Assembly: GCA_000727475.1 (NCBI GenBank) | Contig: KL647309.1 | Location: 2,212,156 to 2,276,155, forward strand | Direction of reading: 5' to 3' | Length of the DNA stretch: 64,000 bases | Source: Sarcocystis neurona | Lineage: Eukaryota; Apicomplexa; Conoidasida; Eucoccidiorida; Sarcocystidae | Part shown: piece by piece, positions 34,301 through 46,605 of the stretch | How positions within the stretch are numbered: the first letter of the stretch is position 1 | How the letters are laid out: each line of letters starts with the position of its first letter | Program-made: the position numbers and the translations under genes | The notes under the pieces: model-generated | Database searches by the model: none | Told to the model about the DNA's origin: nothing | Seen by the model: the letters and a program-made list of their open reading frames with translations, nothing else

Positions 34301-37300
34301 CACACCGCTGTTTCCCTGCCTTTCCGTACCTTCTTGCGTGCGTAGATACGCGGGTGTACGCGACTGCGGTCCCACGCACAGGGCGAGACGTTTCTGCGCA
34401 GATTTTCCACGTGTATTCGTGGCTCGAGGGAACCCGTAAATATTGACGCGTTCCTCTGTATGTGTGTGTGTGTGTATCTGCATGCGCCAGTATATTCGTA
34501 TTCACAAAAAAGTCTACACACGTATTCGTACACGTCCGTCTTCACTCCTGGATACACACGTGTGTCCACGCAGTTGAACGTTGGTCCACTCTATCTGCCC
34601 ATACAGACAATCGTAGAAACACGCCTAGATACATATGAATATATATATGTATATGTGTATGGGCCTGCCGCTGAGCTGCCCTCACGAGTGTGTGTAGGCA
34701 TTTTGCTTCCTCTTCCTTTTCGTATCTGTCTGTCTCTCGGTCTGCACGAGCCCACGTTTGCTGCTCATCAACCGGAGACGGGAGACTCCCTCCGTGCCGT
34801 AGCTACGGTAACTGTTCTAAGAAACACACTTCCCTTCTCTTGTGCGATAATTATATCAAGGCTATTTAAAATGACTTTCATGATCCCAAGACTCGTACAC
34901 GCGTCGACCCGCGACGTTCGTTCAACGGACGCCGTTGCATGCACGCGTGTGCCGGAAAGAACTCGCCCTTCTGCTCGACGTTGCTGCTGATCCGTCACGT
35001 CTCCCCGTCCCGGAGATTCGTCCACACATACATCCACACCAACTTCTCACACATCTCTGTGACAGCAATATTAAAAGTAGGAAACAACTTAAGTATATAT
35101 ATATATGTGTATATATATACACGCAGGCATGTATATATAGATACACACATACGCAAATACTTATATATATATATATATGCAACATACGTATATACATACA
35201 TACATACATACGTAAATACACTCGTGGACCGATCTACAGCAAAAGACATTGCAAGCTTGTAGGGTAGCGCTTGCATATATAGAAGTCCATGTAGGTGCGT
35301 ATAAATGCATATTCCATCGTGACATTTGCACATCCATCTCACCTACATAAGTCCACACATATATGTAAATATACGCATGCAGATTAAAATGCAACTACGC
35401 CATGCATGCGTATGTGCACCTTACCTGCGTAAGTACGGATATGTAACACAAGCACAGAGATTGAATCTGAATACAACACATGCCTGTACATCCACCCACC
35501 CTACGCATATATATATATATATTTATGTGCACACACGTTTATAAGTCTAATGCATGCGTCCACGTCTTTTCTGCACGTGTATAGCTACATGTTTACCTAT
35601 GCCCGTACGAAAATTTGGACGTACATACGGCGCAGGCCTCTACCTCTTCCCTGCGCATATCGATATATATATTTGTGTCAGCATACTGTTCTTCAAATAC
35701 GAGTTGATGTACCCCCCCCGCACCTACGTACGTCTCACCCTTCCTCTGCAGGAAGTTTCTTCACAGGTGAGGCTTTGCGATATTTCCAGCTCCGCGGTGT
35801 GGGTGAGAGCGTTGCAGCTGACGACCTGCAAAGTCAGTGTCTACAAAAGTGTGCACTGCTACGTAGCTACACAAACACATTCATTTATGCGTCTATGAAA
35901 AAAAGCGGACAGGTTGTCGCCAGCAAGTTTAAACTGCCGCGTAGCTGCACATATATGTATGTGGGTGTTCATGTGTAGATACGTGCACATACGTTGTTCA
36001 CGAACATGTACATATATATAGAAAGAGAAAAGGGGCGACGAAGAGAGAGAGTAGGTGAGATCTAGAGAGGAGATGGACAGAGAAAAGGAGAAGAAAAGAG
36101 AAGGAGGAGAGAGCGGAAACCTACGTATGTGTGGATATATATATATATATATATATAGNNNNNNNNNNNNNNNNNNNNNNNNNNNNNNNNNNNNNNNNNN
36201 NNNNNNNNNNNNNNNNNNNNNNNNNNNNNNNNNNNNNNNNNNNNNNNNNNNNNNNNNNNNNNNNNNNNNNNNNNNNNNNNNNNNNNNNNNNNNNNNNNNN
36301 NNNNNNNNNNNNNNNNNNNNNNNNNNNNNNNNNNNNNNNNNNNNNNNNNNNNNNNNNNNNNNNNNNNNNNNNNNNNNNNNNNNNNNNNNNNNNNNNNNNN
36401 NNNNNNNNNNNNNNNNNNNNNNNNNNNNNNNNNNNNNNNNNNNNNNNNNNNNNNNNNNNNNNNNNNNNNNNNNNNNNNNNNNNNNNNNNNNNNNNNNNNN
36501 NNNNNNNNNNNNNNNNNNNNNNNNNNNNNNNNNNNNNNNNNNNNNNNNNNNNNNNNNNNNNNNNNNNNNNNNNNNNNNNNNNNNNNNNNNNNNNNNNNNN
36601 NNNNNNNNNNNNNNNNNNNNNNNNNNNNNNNNNNNNNNNNNNNNNNNNNNNNNNNNNNNNNNNNNNNNNNNNNNNNNNNNNNNNNNNNATATATATATAT
36701 ATATATATATATAAGGAGAGGGAGAAGGACAGAGAGAGAGGAAACCTACGTATATATATATATATATATGTATATGTATGTGTATTAAGCGGCCCCATTA
36801 TTCTCCTCCTGCTCCTCCCATTTCCTCGGTAGCCGGATGTTCTTTCCATCCATATATATACGTGTAAACACACGCACACACGAGCAGTCCCGGTGGGTGT
36901 GTGTGCTGCACGGTGCAGAGGCGTGAGTGCGTTTCTGCGTCTTTTCGGTCGCTCGTCTTTGCTGCTCTTTCTCTTTTTTTTCTGTCCGCTTTCGTGTGTC
37001 TCTCTCTGGTGAGACGGCTGTCTCTGCTGCTGTCTCTTGTCAAATCGGTGGCTCTCCGCAGGCAGGTGCTCCGGTCGACGCGTTGATCGATCACCTCCTT
37101 CCTTTCCTTGAAGCAGGGGACTGTTTGGTGGACGGTGGGAACGAATTCTTCGAAAACACGGAACGGAGAGAGAAGGCATGCGCAGCACGCGGCATACTGT
37201 ACGTGACACTAGCGAGGCCGGACGGCCGTCCCTTCTATCTGCTCCTTTTTTATTCTGCATGCGCTGCCACGCAATTTGCAGCCAGCGCCTCGTACGACGC

Positions 37301-40300
37301 GACGCCCTCCGCAGCCCATCCCTCGACGTCTGTTTACATCTGTGTGTGCGTCTACTACACACATGCGCCTGTACGTATGTGTACATACGTGCAAGTATTG
37401 AATTGAAGAGAGAGAATCTTCCACGTCTTTGCCGACGTATTCACTCCCCTGGATATGTCTGTCGGAGTTTTTCAGCGGGTGAATCCTTCCGTCTATGTGC
37501 GTCCGGTTTTCTTCTCACCTCCGCATCTCGCTCGATACATATATACATATATATATATACTTACAACGTGGTGGAAGAGAGGTCTAGCCAAGTTGCTGTT
37601 GTACCGTCGCACAAAGCTCCACATTTCCCTCGTTTTCCCCGTCTCTCTATACGTACTTGTATTGCAATAGATATATATATATATATATGTTCGTATATTT
37701 ATGCCGAGAGAAAGGAAGATACGTGTGCATTCCGTGTGATCTGCATAAGTAGTTTTATTGGCACACAAAGGCTTGCACTTTGTCTTTCTATCCCCCCTCT
37801 CGCTCTCACATATATGTGCGTACATTCGTATTATATACGGGTGGAATCAAATGAGCCTATACGTGTATATGTGTACGTATATCTTCGTACAGAGGAAGAC
37901 AGACAAATGCGCTCTCCCTATACAGAGGCGCACGTATCCATGCATGCATGTTAAGTGGGCATATATGTATCTGCATATGTGTGTATGTATGTGTCTCTAC
38001 GTATGTGTGTGTCTGTCTGTGTGTATGTGTCTGCGTGTATGGATCTGTGTGTATGTATGGGTGTGTATGCATATGTGTGTATACGTGTGTGTGTCTATAT
38101 ATGTCTGTCTATGTGTATGTGTCTCTCTGTGTGTATGTGTCTCTCTGTGTGTATGTGGCTGTCTGTGTGTATGTGTCTGTGTATGTGTGTGTGTGTGTCT
38201 TGTGTCTTTCTGTCTATGGCTGTTTCTGTCTGTGTCTCTGTGTCTGTCTGTCTACATCTGTGTCTCCGGGTGCCTCTGCGTGTGTGTATGTAGGTATGTG
38301 TGCAGTGAAAGTTTCGGCATGTGGCTCCTGAGGGCTGCTGCTGCTGGTGCTGCGGTGGGGTAGAAAACGGTCTCTGCTGTCCCCAAGTCTTCACGAGGAA
38401 GATACTAGAGCGTGTAACATGTGTTTGTGTGCATCCGTGGGTAGAATACAGGCACGTGTACAAATGTGTATTTGGGGGGTCACGCGTAGATATATAAGAC
38501 CTTTGCAGGTGCGCATTTTCGGCGGTGGTGTCGACCGTGCTGCGTGTCTCTGCGGCGAATCAGCCGCGACACTGCTGTTGGTCTCCAGGAGAGCCGTAGG
38601 TGCTTCGGCTGTACGTATACCGCGCGGTGCCTGCAGCCGTGTCTTCTCTCGTTAACAGACGGGTTGTTGTCGAGCTGCACACACGGTCATTCGAAAAGAC
38701 GCTCAATCTCTCTCATGTCCTCGACTTAGATGGCTGTGATATCTCTGGATCTCCTTTCTTTCGGCGATACCTCTCTTCCCTCAAAAAGGAAAGACGACTG
38801 TAGAAAAGTTGCAGAAATGACTGTTCTCTCTCATCTGCCCTCGCCCCCTCTTTTGCGTAGAACAGTCCACAGAAGAAGACACGTCTGCACGCCTGAGGGT
38901 CTGTGCAGTCCCTGCTGCGTCCTGCTCCTCGGTTTCCTCCTCTCGTCAGCCGGCAATAATGGCGTAAACTGCTGCTGCTGCTGCGGGGGCGCCTCGGGGG
39001 CACCTGCGGGAAAATTCTGCTCGCTCCGCTCGCTTCCCCTGCGACGGCTGCTGCTGTTCTGTACGCTTCTCTGAAACTCAACAGCAGCAACAACTACCGC
39101 GGCAGACCCTGCTGCTGCTGCTCGTCAGCGACGCAGTCGTTGTCTGCGGGTGTGCCGTCCATATGAGGACACGCGTGGCCATATATATATATATATATAT
39201 ATGTACATATATAGAGAGATACCTACGTCTCTCTTATCTAACTACGTATCTGTATATCTATTTATCTATCTACACATATATCCATATACGTATACATATA
39301 CAAATGTGCACATCTATCTACCTAGCTATGTATATATGTATCTCTCTGAGCATATATTGAAATATACACATATATACATTCATATACAGAGGCACACCTA
39401 CAAACCTAACTGCCTACATGTAAATCTCTTGATCTCTCTACACCCATATGTATATATACGCATATATACACAGTTACATAGACAGGTGGACATCTGGTGT
39501 GCGTAGTTGTGTACTGCCTACCTAACGACCTACATTTAAGTATATATATCTTTCTACACCTACGTGTATAGTGTCCACACACACAGGTGTCCATCTATCT
39601 ACGTAACTGCCTACCTGTATATCTGTTTATCTATCTACAGATATATGTATGTTGACACTTCACAGGTAGATATACGCGTGCGCGCAGGATGTAGGGGACT
39701 GCTGAGATCTGCCTGTTTCTTCTTCCTTTAAATATTTGTTGACCAAAAGCGAGGCTTCCGTTGCTGCCGCGCTTCTTCACATGAGCCACCTACACCCACG
39801 TGGCTGTCCCGGCGCTGCTGGGTTCCGTTTAGAGCGGATCTGCTGCTCTCGGGTTCCCCCTCTTCCCTCATCTGCGCGCACGTAGCTGTTGGCAAATACA
39901 ATTTCATGTGTATATTTGTCTACATACGCGTGTGCTTCTGTGTGAGTGTGTGCGTGTGTGTGGGGATAGGCGTTGGTGTCCAGTGGACACGTATAAGTTG
40001 TAGACATTTCTGCTGCTCTGACTCACCCACACACACACACACACAGGAGACACCCCCCGGGGGTCCTGCTGTCAGTCGTATGTCCACGCATTGTTTCCCT
40101 ATTTAACGTGTTTGCAAAGAGCTCGTGAGCGTACGTACATGTATGTATACGCATGTTGTAGACACAGAGAGAAAGGGAGAGGCGGATAGAGAGAGCTACC
40201 ACCGTCGTCGACTCATAGGTGGAGAGGCAGGGGTCAGACGTTTGTCGACAGAGGGCTGGCCAATACGTAGGAGGGCTGCTGCTACTGTTGCTGCTGCTGC

Positions 40301-43300
40301 GTCTCCTTAATAGTCTTTTGCCTACACGTGTGCTCCTCTCCTGGCTGCTGCTGCTGCTTCTGCTGTGTCTGTGTCTGCCACGCCCGCTGGTGCTGCCGCA
40401 ACACTTCTTCCTGCCGCACTTCCCACTTCTTTCTTGCTGTTGCTGCGCAGCTACATGGGACTGGGAGTCAGCGGAGGAGAAGTAGGAGCGCGGTACGGCC
40501 CTTCACTGATGCCGGGGGGCAGCGAGGCGGCGTGGGAGCTGATGAAGCCGATCCTCGTACGAATCGCAGCCAAGATAGAACCCGGCAAAGGTCTGCAGCA
40601 GCAGCAGGGGAACGTCGCCGCCGCAGGTGAAACACTAGCGCCGCTCACGAAAGAAGAAATGGAAAACGCGTGCGTCACACACATCGGACCCGGCGGGGCG
40701 GGCCACTACGTCAAGATGGTCCACAACGGTATTGAGTACGGAGACATGCAGCTCATCGCTGAGGTATGAACAGGCCGGATTTTATATTATAGGGATCACG
40801 TGGATGCTGGGACTTGCGCTGCGGCTGCGACTGATGCTGCGGCTGCTGCTGCTGCGACTGATACTGCTGCGGCTGCTGGTGCTGCTGCGGCTGCCGCTGT
40901 GACTGATGCGGCTGCGGCTGTGACTGATGCGGCTGCTGCTGCTGCGGTCGAGAGTGCTGCTGCGGGCGCGACCGGTACAGCTGCTGCTGCTGCGCCCTCT
41001 GGCGCTGCTGGGGGCGAAGCTGCCCCTGCTTCTTTTCCTGTGCGTCATGCTGCTGCTACTGCAACCTTGGCGGGGGGTGATGCTGCTGACGCCCTTCTAA
41101 GACTGCTGCTGATCGTCTGGCTGCTGCTGCTGGTGCAGCCGTGTCGCTGCTGCTGGTGCAGCCGTGTCGCTGCTGCTGATTATTCCTGCTTCTGCAGCTG
41201 CTGGGGTGCTGCTGCGTTTCGAGTTGCTGCTGTAGTCGGGTTGCTGTTCTTCCTGCTAGAAGAGTCCGCTTGAATAGCTATAGTTCTTCTTCTTCTTTTT
41301 CCTCTGTTGGCGCTGGTGTGGCTGCAACGAGCGGGGACAGTGGGGCGAGCCCTGGCGTTAGTTTGGCCAGGAGCCTCCTGTTGCTTCGGCTGTTGCTCTT
41401 GGTGCTGCTGCGGCTGTTGCTGCTGCTGCTTGTGCGGAGCGGAAAAAAGCGGGCAGCAGGGCTTGACCGGTGATGACCCAGTGCTGCAGGAACGTTGCTG
41501 CTGCCGCACTGCTCTTCACGCTGCCGCTGGTGCTGCGCACGCTGCTATTCCAGCCGCTGCTGCACTTCCCATCTGCTGCGGGTGCTGCTGGCCCTGCTGC
41601 TGCGAGTTGCCGCTGCACCCACCAGCGATGGGGTGGCCGCGTTGTTGCTCCTGCTATTGCTGTGACAGTGCTGCTCTGTTTCTCCTGCTGCTTCTGCTGC
41701 TCCTACTTGTGCTGCTGCAGCTGCTGCTCCTCCGTTCTGAGGGCGGTGCTGAAATCTCTGCTGCTGAAACAAACGGCAGGGGTCTGCATGGTGCTGTTGG
41801 CAGGCTGCCGCTGTCGCTGCTGCTGTTGCTACATGTATGTAGTGCTGCTGTCAACGCTTTTCTTTGTGCTGCTGTCCTCATACGGCAGCGCCTGGTAGAT
41901 ACTGCCGCTGCTGCGGTCCTGGCGGTGGTCGTGACGGGGCTCAACGCAAAGCTGTAGACATTTCATTTCTTTTTCCATTCTTCTCCACTTTCTCTTCCAC
42001 TACTTATCGAGAGAAGGGAGGACATATGTTAAAGTTCAGTATATGTCTAGACGCTTTTGGAACAAGATACGTGCAGCTCCACAGCGGCTCAGTAGACCCC
42101 TAAGTGTTGCCGGTGTACATTGCTGTGTACTTTCCACTACATTCGCAGACGCACATACGTACACATATACGTATACGTATGTATAATAGACGGGTACACT
42201 TGTTTAGATGTGTGAGGACAGTGTATATATATATATATATATAAGTGTAGGTGTACACGTATTATACAACCGAGAGTATATACCGCTGTAGGGGTATCCA
42301 TTTGCATGCGGCTTAGAGAGTCTGCAGGAATTTCTGTTTTGTCTACGACAATCTCCTTTTCTTTGAGAACGACCAGAGGATTCTCAGGAAACACGCAATT
42401 CACCTGGATCACATGCATATACCTACACGTTCACACAAGTCGGAATATATATCTTAAAGACGCCATATGGACGTATATTCACCTGTACGCGGGCAGCCAT
42501 GTATACAGTGTATGCAGATGAGTATAAACTACGTATATATATGCATGCACACGAACACACACACACACACACATACATACATACATACGGTTGGAAGTGC
42601 ATACATACACATACATACCCCAGTGTACACGCCTACACGCAGATAGACCTACATGTATACGCAGGTGTACAGACACACAAATAAACACAAACATACATGT
42701 TTTCTTCCATGTACGTCCCCATACCCATGTACACATGTACCCATACATCCACGTCCACGCATATAGAAGCAGATGGACTTATCGGTATATATACATATGT
42801 ATGTGGATACACAGACAGCGGGATGGGTCGATGTAGTCTGAAGAGAAGTGAAGGTCGAATCGCGAGCTGCAAGCCGTCACGCGTATCTCTCTCTCTCTGT
42901 CCGTATCCACCTGTTCGATATATGTGTCTGTCTGTTTATCTATTTATATAGCTGTGTAGGCATGTGTACGGTGTATATATACGTGCCTGTGAGCCAGCAG
43001 GTAGAAACACGGGCCAGGACTTACACGCAGCTCTGTCCGCGTGGATCCGTATTTCCGTCCGTGGGTGTGTATATGTGTGGACGAGACGAAGCCCAGCCAC
43101 TTGCACAGGTCTTTTCTGCCTCTGCAGCTACCGAGCGAAACAGAGAAGTGACGCGTCTCGTGGGGGCAGTAGAGGAGAGTCGTCCGTTACCAGCCTCAGG
43201 AGACAAGAAGTCTATGCCAACAAGGGGATGCCTGTGTATCCACACAAACGCAGTGTGAACGCCAGAAATACATCTTCTGAATATTCGCCCGGTGTATTAT

Positions 43301-46300
43301 GTGTATCTTCATTCGACTTCCGCGCATCTACGCATGCACGTCTGCACCTGTGTATGTATATGTGGATGGATGTGTGTACGTATGTTTCAATAGATGGATA
43401 TATGCATGTACACGTGTGTATATATGCACATATGTGTGTGTGTGTGTATACGTATCTGTGTCTGTATATACATGTATGTGTACACGTGTATGTGCTTGTG
43501 GATGTCTGTGACATAGGCATGTGCGTGTGTGCGAGGGGTTGGTAGCACTCTTTCATACGTGTTACGAAGATTTTGTGGGTCCGCGTGTGTGGTTCGTGCG
43601 CCCCCGTCCGTCTTCCCAAGTATAGATGCGTGAGTTCCTGTACATGGAGAAGTAACATAGACTTGCGCAGTGGGACGCGCACGTATATTTATTTGAATTC
43701 TCTCGGTGTGAGAGTCGTCTGTTCTCGGAGCTGCTCTCCTGGCCTCCTCACACGCGATTCGTGCTGCCGAAGGTGCAGTTTCTCGCAGGACTTCCCTCGC
43801 GTCAGTCATGCGCGGAAAATACTACCATTGCGTCTGACCGCTGTCTCCCACACGTGAAGACTCCTCACACACTAGGAACTCTTGCAAAGACGCCTTTCCG
43901 TGTTTCCTTACTTTCTCATCCTCTCTCTCTCGTGTCCCTTCTTCGTCCAGAGTAGCGCAGCTCTCTTTCTGGTGTCCTCGTATTCCCATCCTACGACTTC
44001 CCTTCTCTGGTTTTCTTCTTTTCGGCTCTTCCGTATCTCTCGTCAGTCGTTTGCCTTCTCTTCTGCCCCGTCTCTTTCTCATCCTTTTCTTCGCCTTCTC
44101 GTTCTCTCCTGCAGCTGTCCTCTTGGACGTCGGAGCGCTCTTAACGGCGGTCACTTTCTCTCGCGTTTCTCTTCGCCTTTTCCTCCGGCTCTCTCTTTCT
44201 CTTTGTCTTCCCTGCCCCCTGCTTTGCACGACTTCCTTCGTCCTCCTGCTCGACACAACGTCGGCTTCTCCTGCGGCTTCCTCCACTTCTTCTTCTTCTG
44301 CACAACAGCCTCTTTTTGTCCGCAGTCTTCCCTGGTGCTCTGTCTTCTTCTTCTGTTTCGTCTTCCCCTTTTTCTGCTTCCTTCGTCTTTGTAAGGAGTG
44401 CTTGCTGCTGCTGCTGTTCTGCTTCTACACTTCGCTGCGGTCTTTGCTCGCCCAGGCGTATTGTCTTCTGAAGAATAAATGCGGCCTCACAAATCCGCAG
44501 ATACACGACGTGTTTCAACGGTGGGATCAAGGCGAGCTCAAGTCGTACCTCGTTGAAATCACCGCGAAAATTCTCGTAAAAAAAGATAATCTTACAGATG
44601 GTATGTTCGGTACTGTTCACATACATATATGTTTATATGTGTAAAAATGACGCTTTATATCCGCGTGCGTGTGTATACGAGTGCACACGCGCATACAGAT
44701 ATATAGTTAGTGTGGGTGTGCTGTCCAGCGGATGAGATGGAAATCACCATCAAGGTAATCGTATTTTCAGGGTGATTTGAGTGGGGTCCTCCCGCGTGCC
44801 GGGATACATAAAATCTCTCTCTCTATATATATATATATGTGTATATGTGTATGTATAAATGGAGAACGAGTGACACACGGTTGCCCGCTGAAGAGAAATC
44901 AGGAGCCACAAGTTCCGCGTGTTGAAGATGAAGTTGCGTCGAAGAGTCAAGTGCCATTTAGATGTAGACAAATACATAAGTTCATAATTCTTCTTGACTT
45001 TCTGTCCAGATCACCCGACTCAATCTGCTTGATCGCGCGCGGTGGTGAAGTCACAGGGAGGAAGGTCAAGTGACTGCTTCTGCACAGGTGCATGTAGGTG
45101 TGTCAGGATACCTGTATACGAATCTGTACACCTGTAGATGTGTGTGTGTATGCTTTTGAGTCTCTGTCTAAGCCACGTTATTCTCCAGAACAGTGTTAGC
45201 TAAAACAAGTCCTTTCAATTAAAAGGCCGTGGCAAGTGGTTCACCTGCTGCGATAACTTTCTCTTTCTCTCTCTCTTCCCACATGCCGACTGTTCTACAT
45301 CCTACATAGACAAGTGTGTAAATACATCTAGAGAGAGACAGTGGAGTTGAGTTTTCGTCAGCAACAAAGGTAGGCTAGAAGTCGGGATATAGATTACATC
45401 CTGTGCTGCTGCTGCCTTGTCTCCTGCTGCCGCTGCTGCGTCTCGTGTTGCTGCTGCCGTGTCTCCTGCTGCTGCTGCCGCATTGTCTGCTGCGGTTGCT
45501 GCTTCTCGCGCTGCTACTGCCGCGTCTTCTGTTTCGGCTGCGTCTTGCGCTGTTGTTGCTGCTGAAGGTGCGCTCCAGCGTTACACACGAACGTGACAGC
45601 GGCAATGGCAGCAGAGTCGCAACATCGGTTTTTTCACGTTGACGTCCATGCGAGTTGAAGGAGGGGCCGCAGCAGTACAACGTCTTATTTGCCTTCAAGC
45701 GATGTAGCACTTCTGCTTCGTGTGTCTAGATCCCTGTGGCTCCTGTCAGTGTCGTTGCTACGCTTGCTGCTGCTACGCTCGTCTCTGCTACTGCTGCTCT
45801 TCCTGCTTCTGCTGCTGTCGAATCTTCTTTGCAGCTCCTGCTGCTCCTGCCACTGCCCCCGCTGTTGCAGCTGCTGCTGCTTCTTCAGGCGTTGCTCAGC
45901 GTAGACTTGCTTTTCTTTCGAAAATTCTTACGCACCATCCAGGAGCCGCCTCCTCCACAAATTCACCCACCACCAGCCGTGAGCACAGTGAAACTACTGT
46001 GCCCCACACGCTGAAAATTATTTCTAGGTGCCTGCGTGTATACGAAGATGGATATATATGTGTGCCTGTGTATTTATACGCATCCAAATTGTATATCTAT
46101 GCACATATGTATGCATACGTATGAGGCTGTGCTGTGTGGGTGTGTAAATCTATGGGGAGACATCTGTGTAGGGGATGCGATATGTCCCTGTGTCGGGTGT
46201 ACGTACACTTGAATCACGCACTTCTCCAGGCATGTAGCTAAATATATTTATATATATATATATGTACGTAGATAGATAGATGCGTGTCCGTAGGCACATG

Positions 46301-46574
46301 TCTACGTACGTATATACAATAGTGTCAATACGTATACATATGTACATACACGTGAATGCATGTGTATACGTCCATATGCTTATGTAGACGCATGTGTGTA
46401 CTTGTATATGTATGCACACGTGCATGCAGATAGACGCGTGTGATTGCCGATCATATTTGTGTATAGAGACTGGATAGTACGTAGTGAAATGCACACGCAT
46501 GTGCCCTTCTAAAAGGATGGAGCAACGAGCCACCTGTACAAGGCGTGCGCATGTAGCGGAACCTTGTGCACACT

Positions 46575-46605
<31 letters not shown>

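Larger units (their letters stand above)
33505..37061 (+). repeat. Intron 2 of 6PGDH copy A, with minisatellite and assembly gap
   Basis: Donor CAA|GTAAGT and acceptor CCGCAG|GCA. Contains the roughly 158-bp tandem repeat at 33638-34080, several (TA)n tracts (about 33926-33944, 34637-34652, 35093-35120, 35161-35178, 35507-35523), a purine-rich block at 36020-36120, and the 530-base gap flanked on both sides by (TA)n. No supported gene. Confidence 0.85.
37199..40450 (+). repeat. Intron 3 of 6PGDH copy A, repeat-filled
   Basis: Donor ATACT|GTACGT and acceptor TGCGCAG|CTAC. Contains (TA)n near 37546-37560, 37671-37688 and 39180-39202; a TGTGTATGTGTCTCTC-type array at about 37970-38290; a minisatellite at 39225-39690; CTG patches at about 38335-38360 and 38960-39120; and a CTG-rich stretch at 40268-40440 just before the acceptor. 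No supported gene. Copy B has no intron at this position. Confidence 0.8.
40764..44455 (+). repeat. Intron 4 of 6PGDH copy A: CTG block, CA/TA block, pyrimidine tract
   Basis: Donor GAG|GTATGA (an in-frame TGA directly after the exon) and acceptor CGCCCAG|GCG. Three compositional blocks follow one another: CTG/TGC triplets from 40805 to about 41940; CA/TA/TG simple sequence from about 42130 to 43520, including (CA)n then (CATA)n at 42554-42588; and a strong pyrimidine-rich tract from about 43840 to 44400 that runs into the acceptor. Frames in the CTG block (poly-Ala, poly-Leu/Cys, poly-Ser) are repeat artefacts. Copy B lacks this intron. Confidence 0.85.

Noticed and set aside
36121..37386. 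421-codon minus-strand frame running through the N gap
   Set aside because: It is open only because 530 Ns were translated as unknown residues. Its flanks are (TA)n-coded Ile/Tyr repeats and antisense of 6PGDH exon 3.
40800..41273. 157-codon poly-Ala frame just after 6PGDH exon 4
   Set aside because: It begins after the exon 4 donor GTATGA, which supplies an immediate in-frame stop, and consists of intronic CTG/TGC triplets. Exon 5 continues the enzyme at 44456.
44051..44644. 197-codon plus-strand frame over the pyrimidine tract
   Set aside because: Only its last part (from 44456) is real, as exon 5 of 6PGDH copy A. The Ser/Leu/Phe-rich upstream part is intronic pyrimidine sequence.
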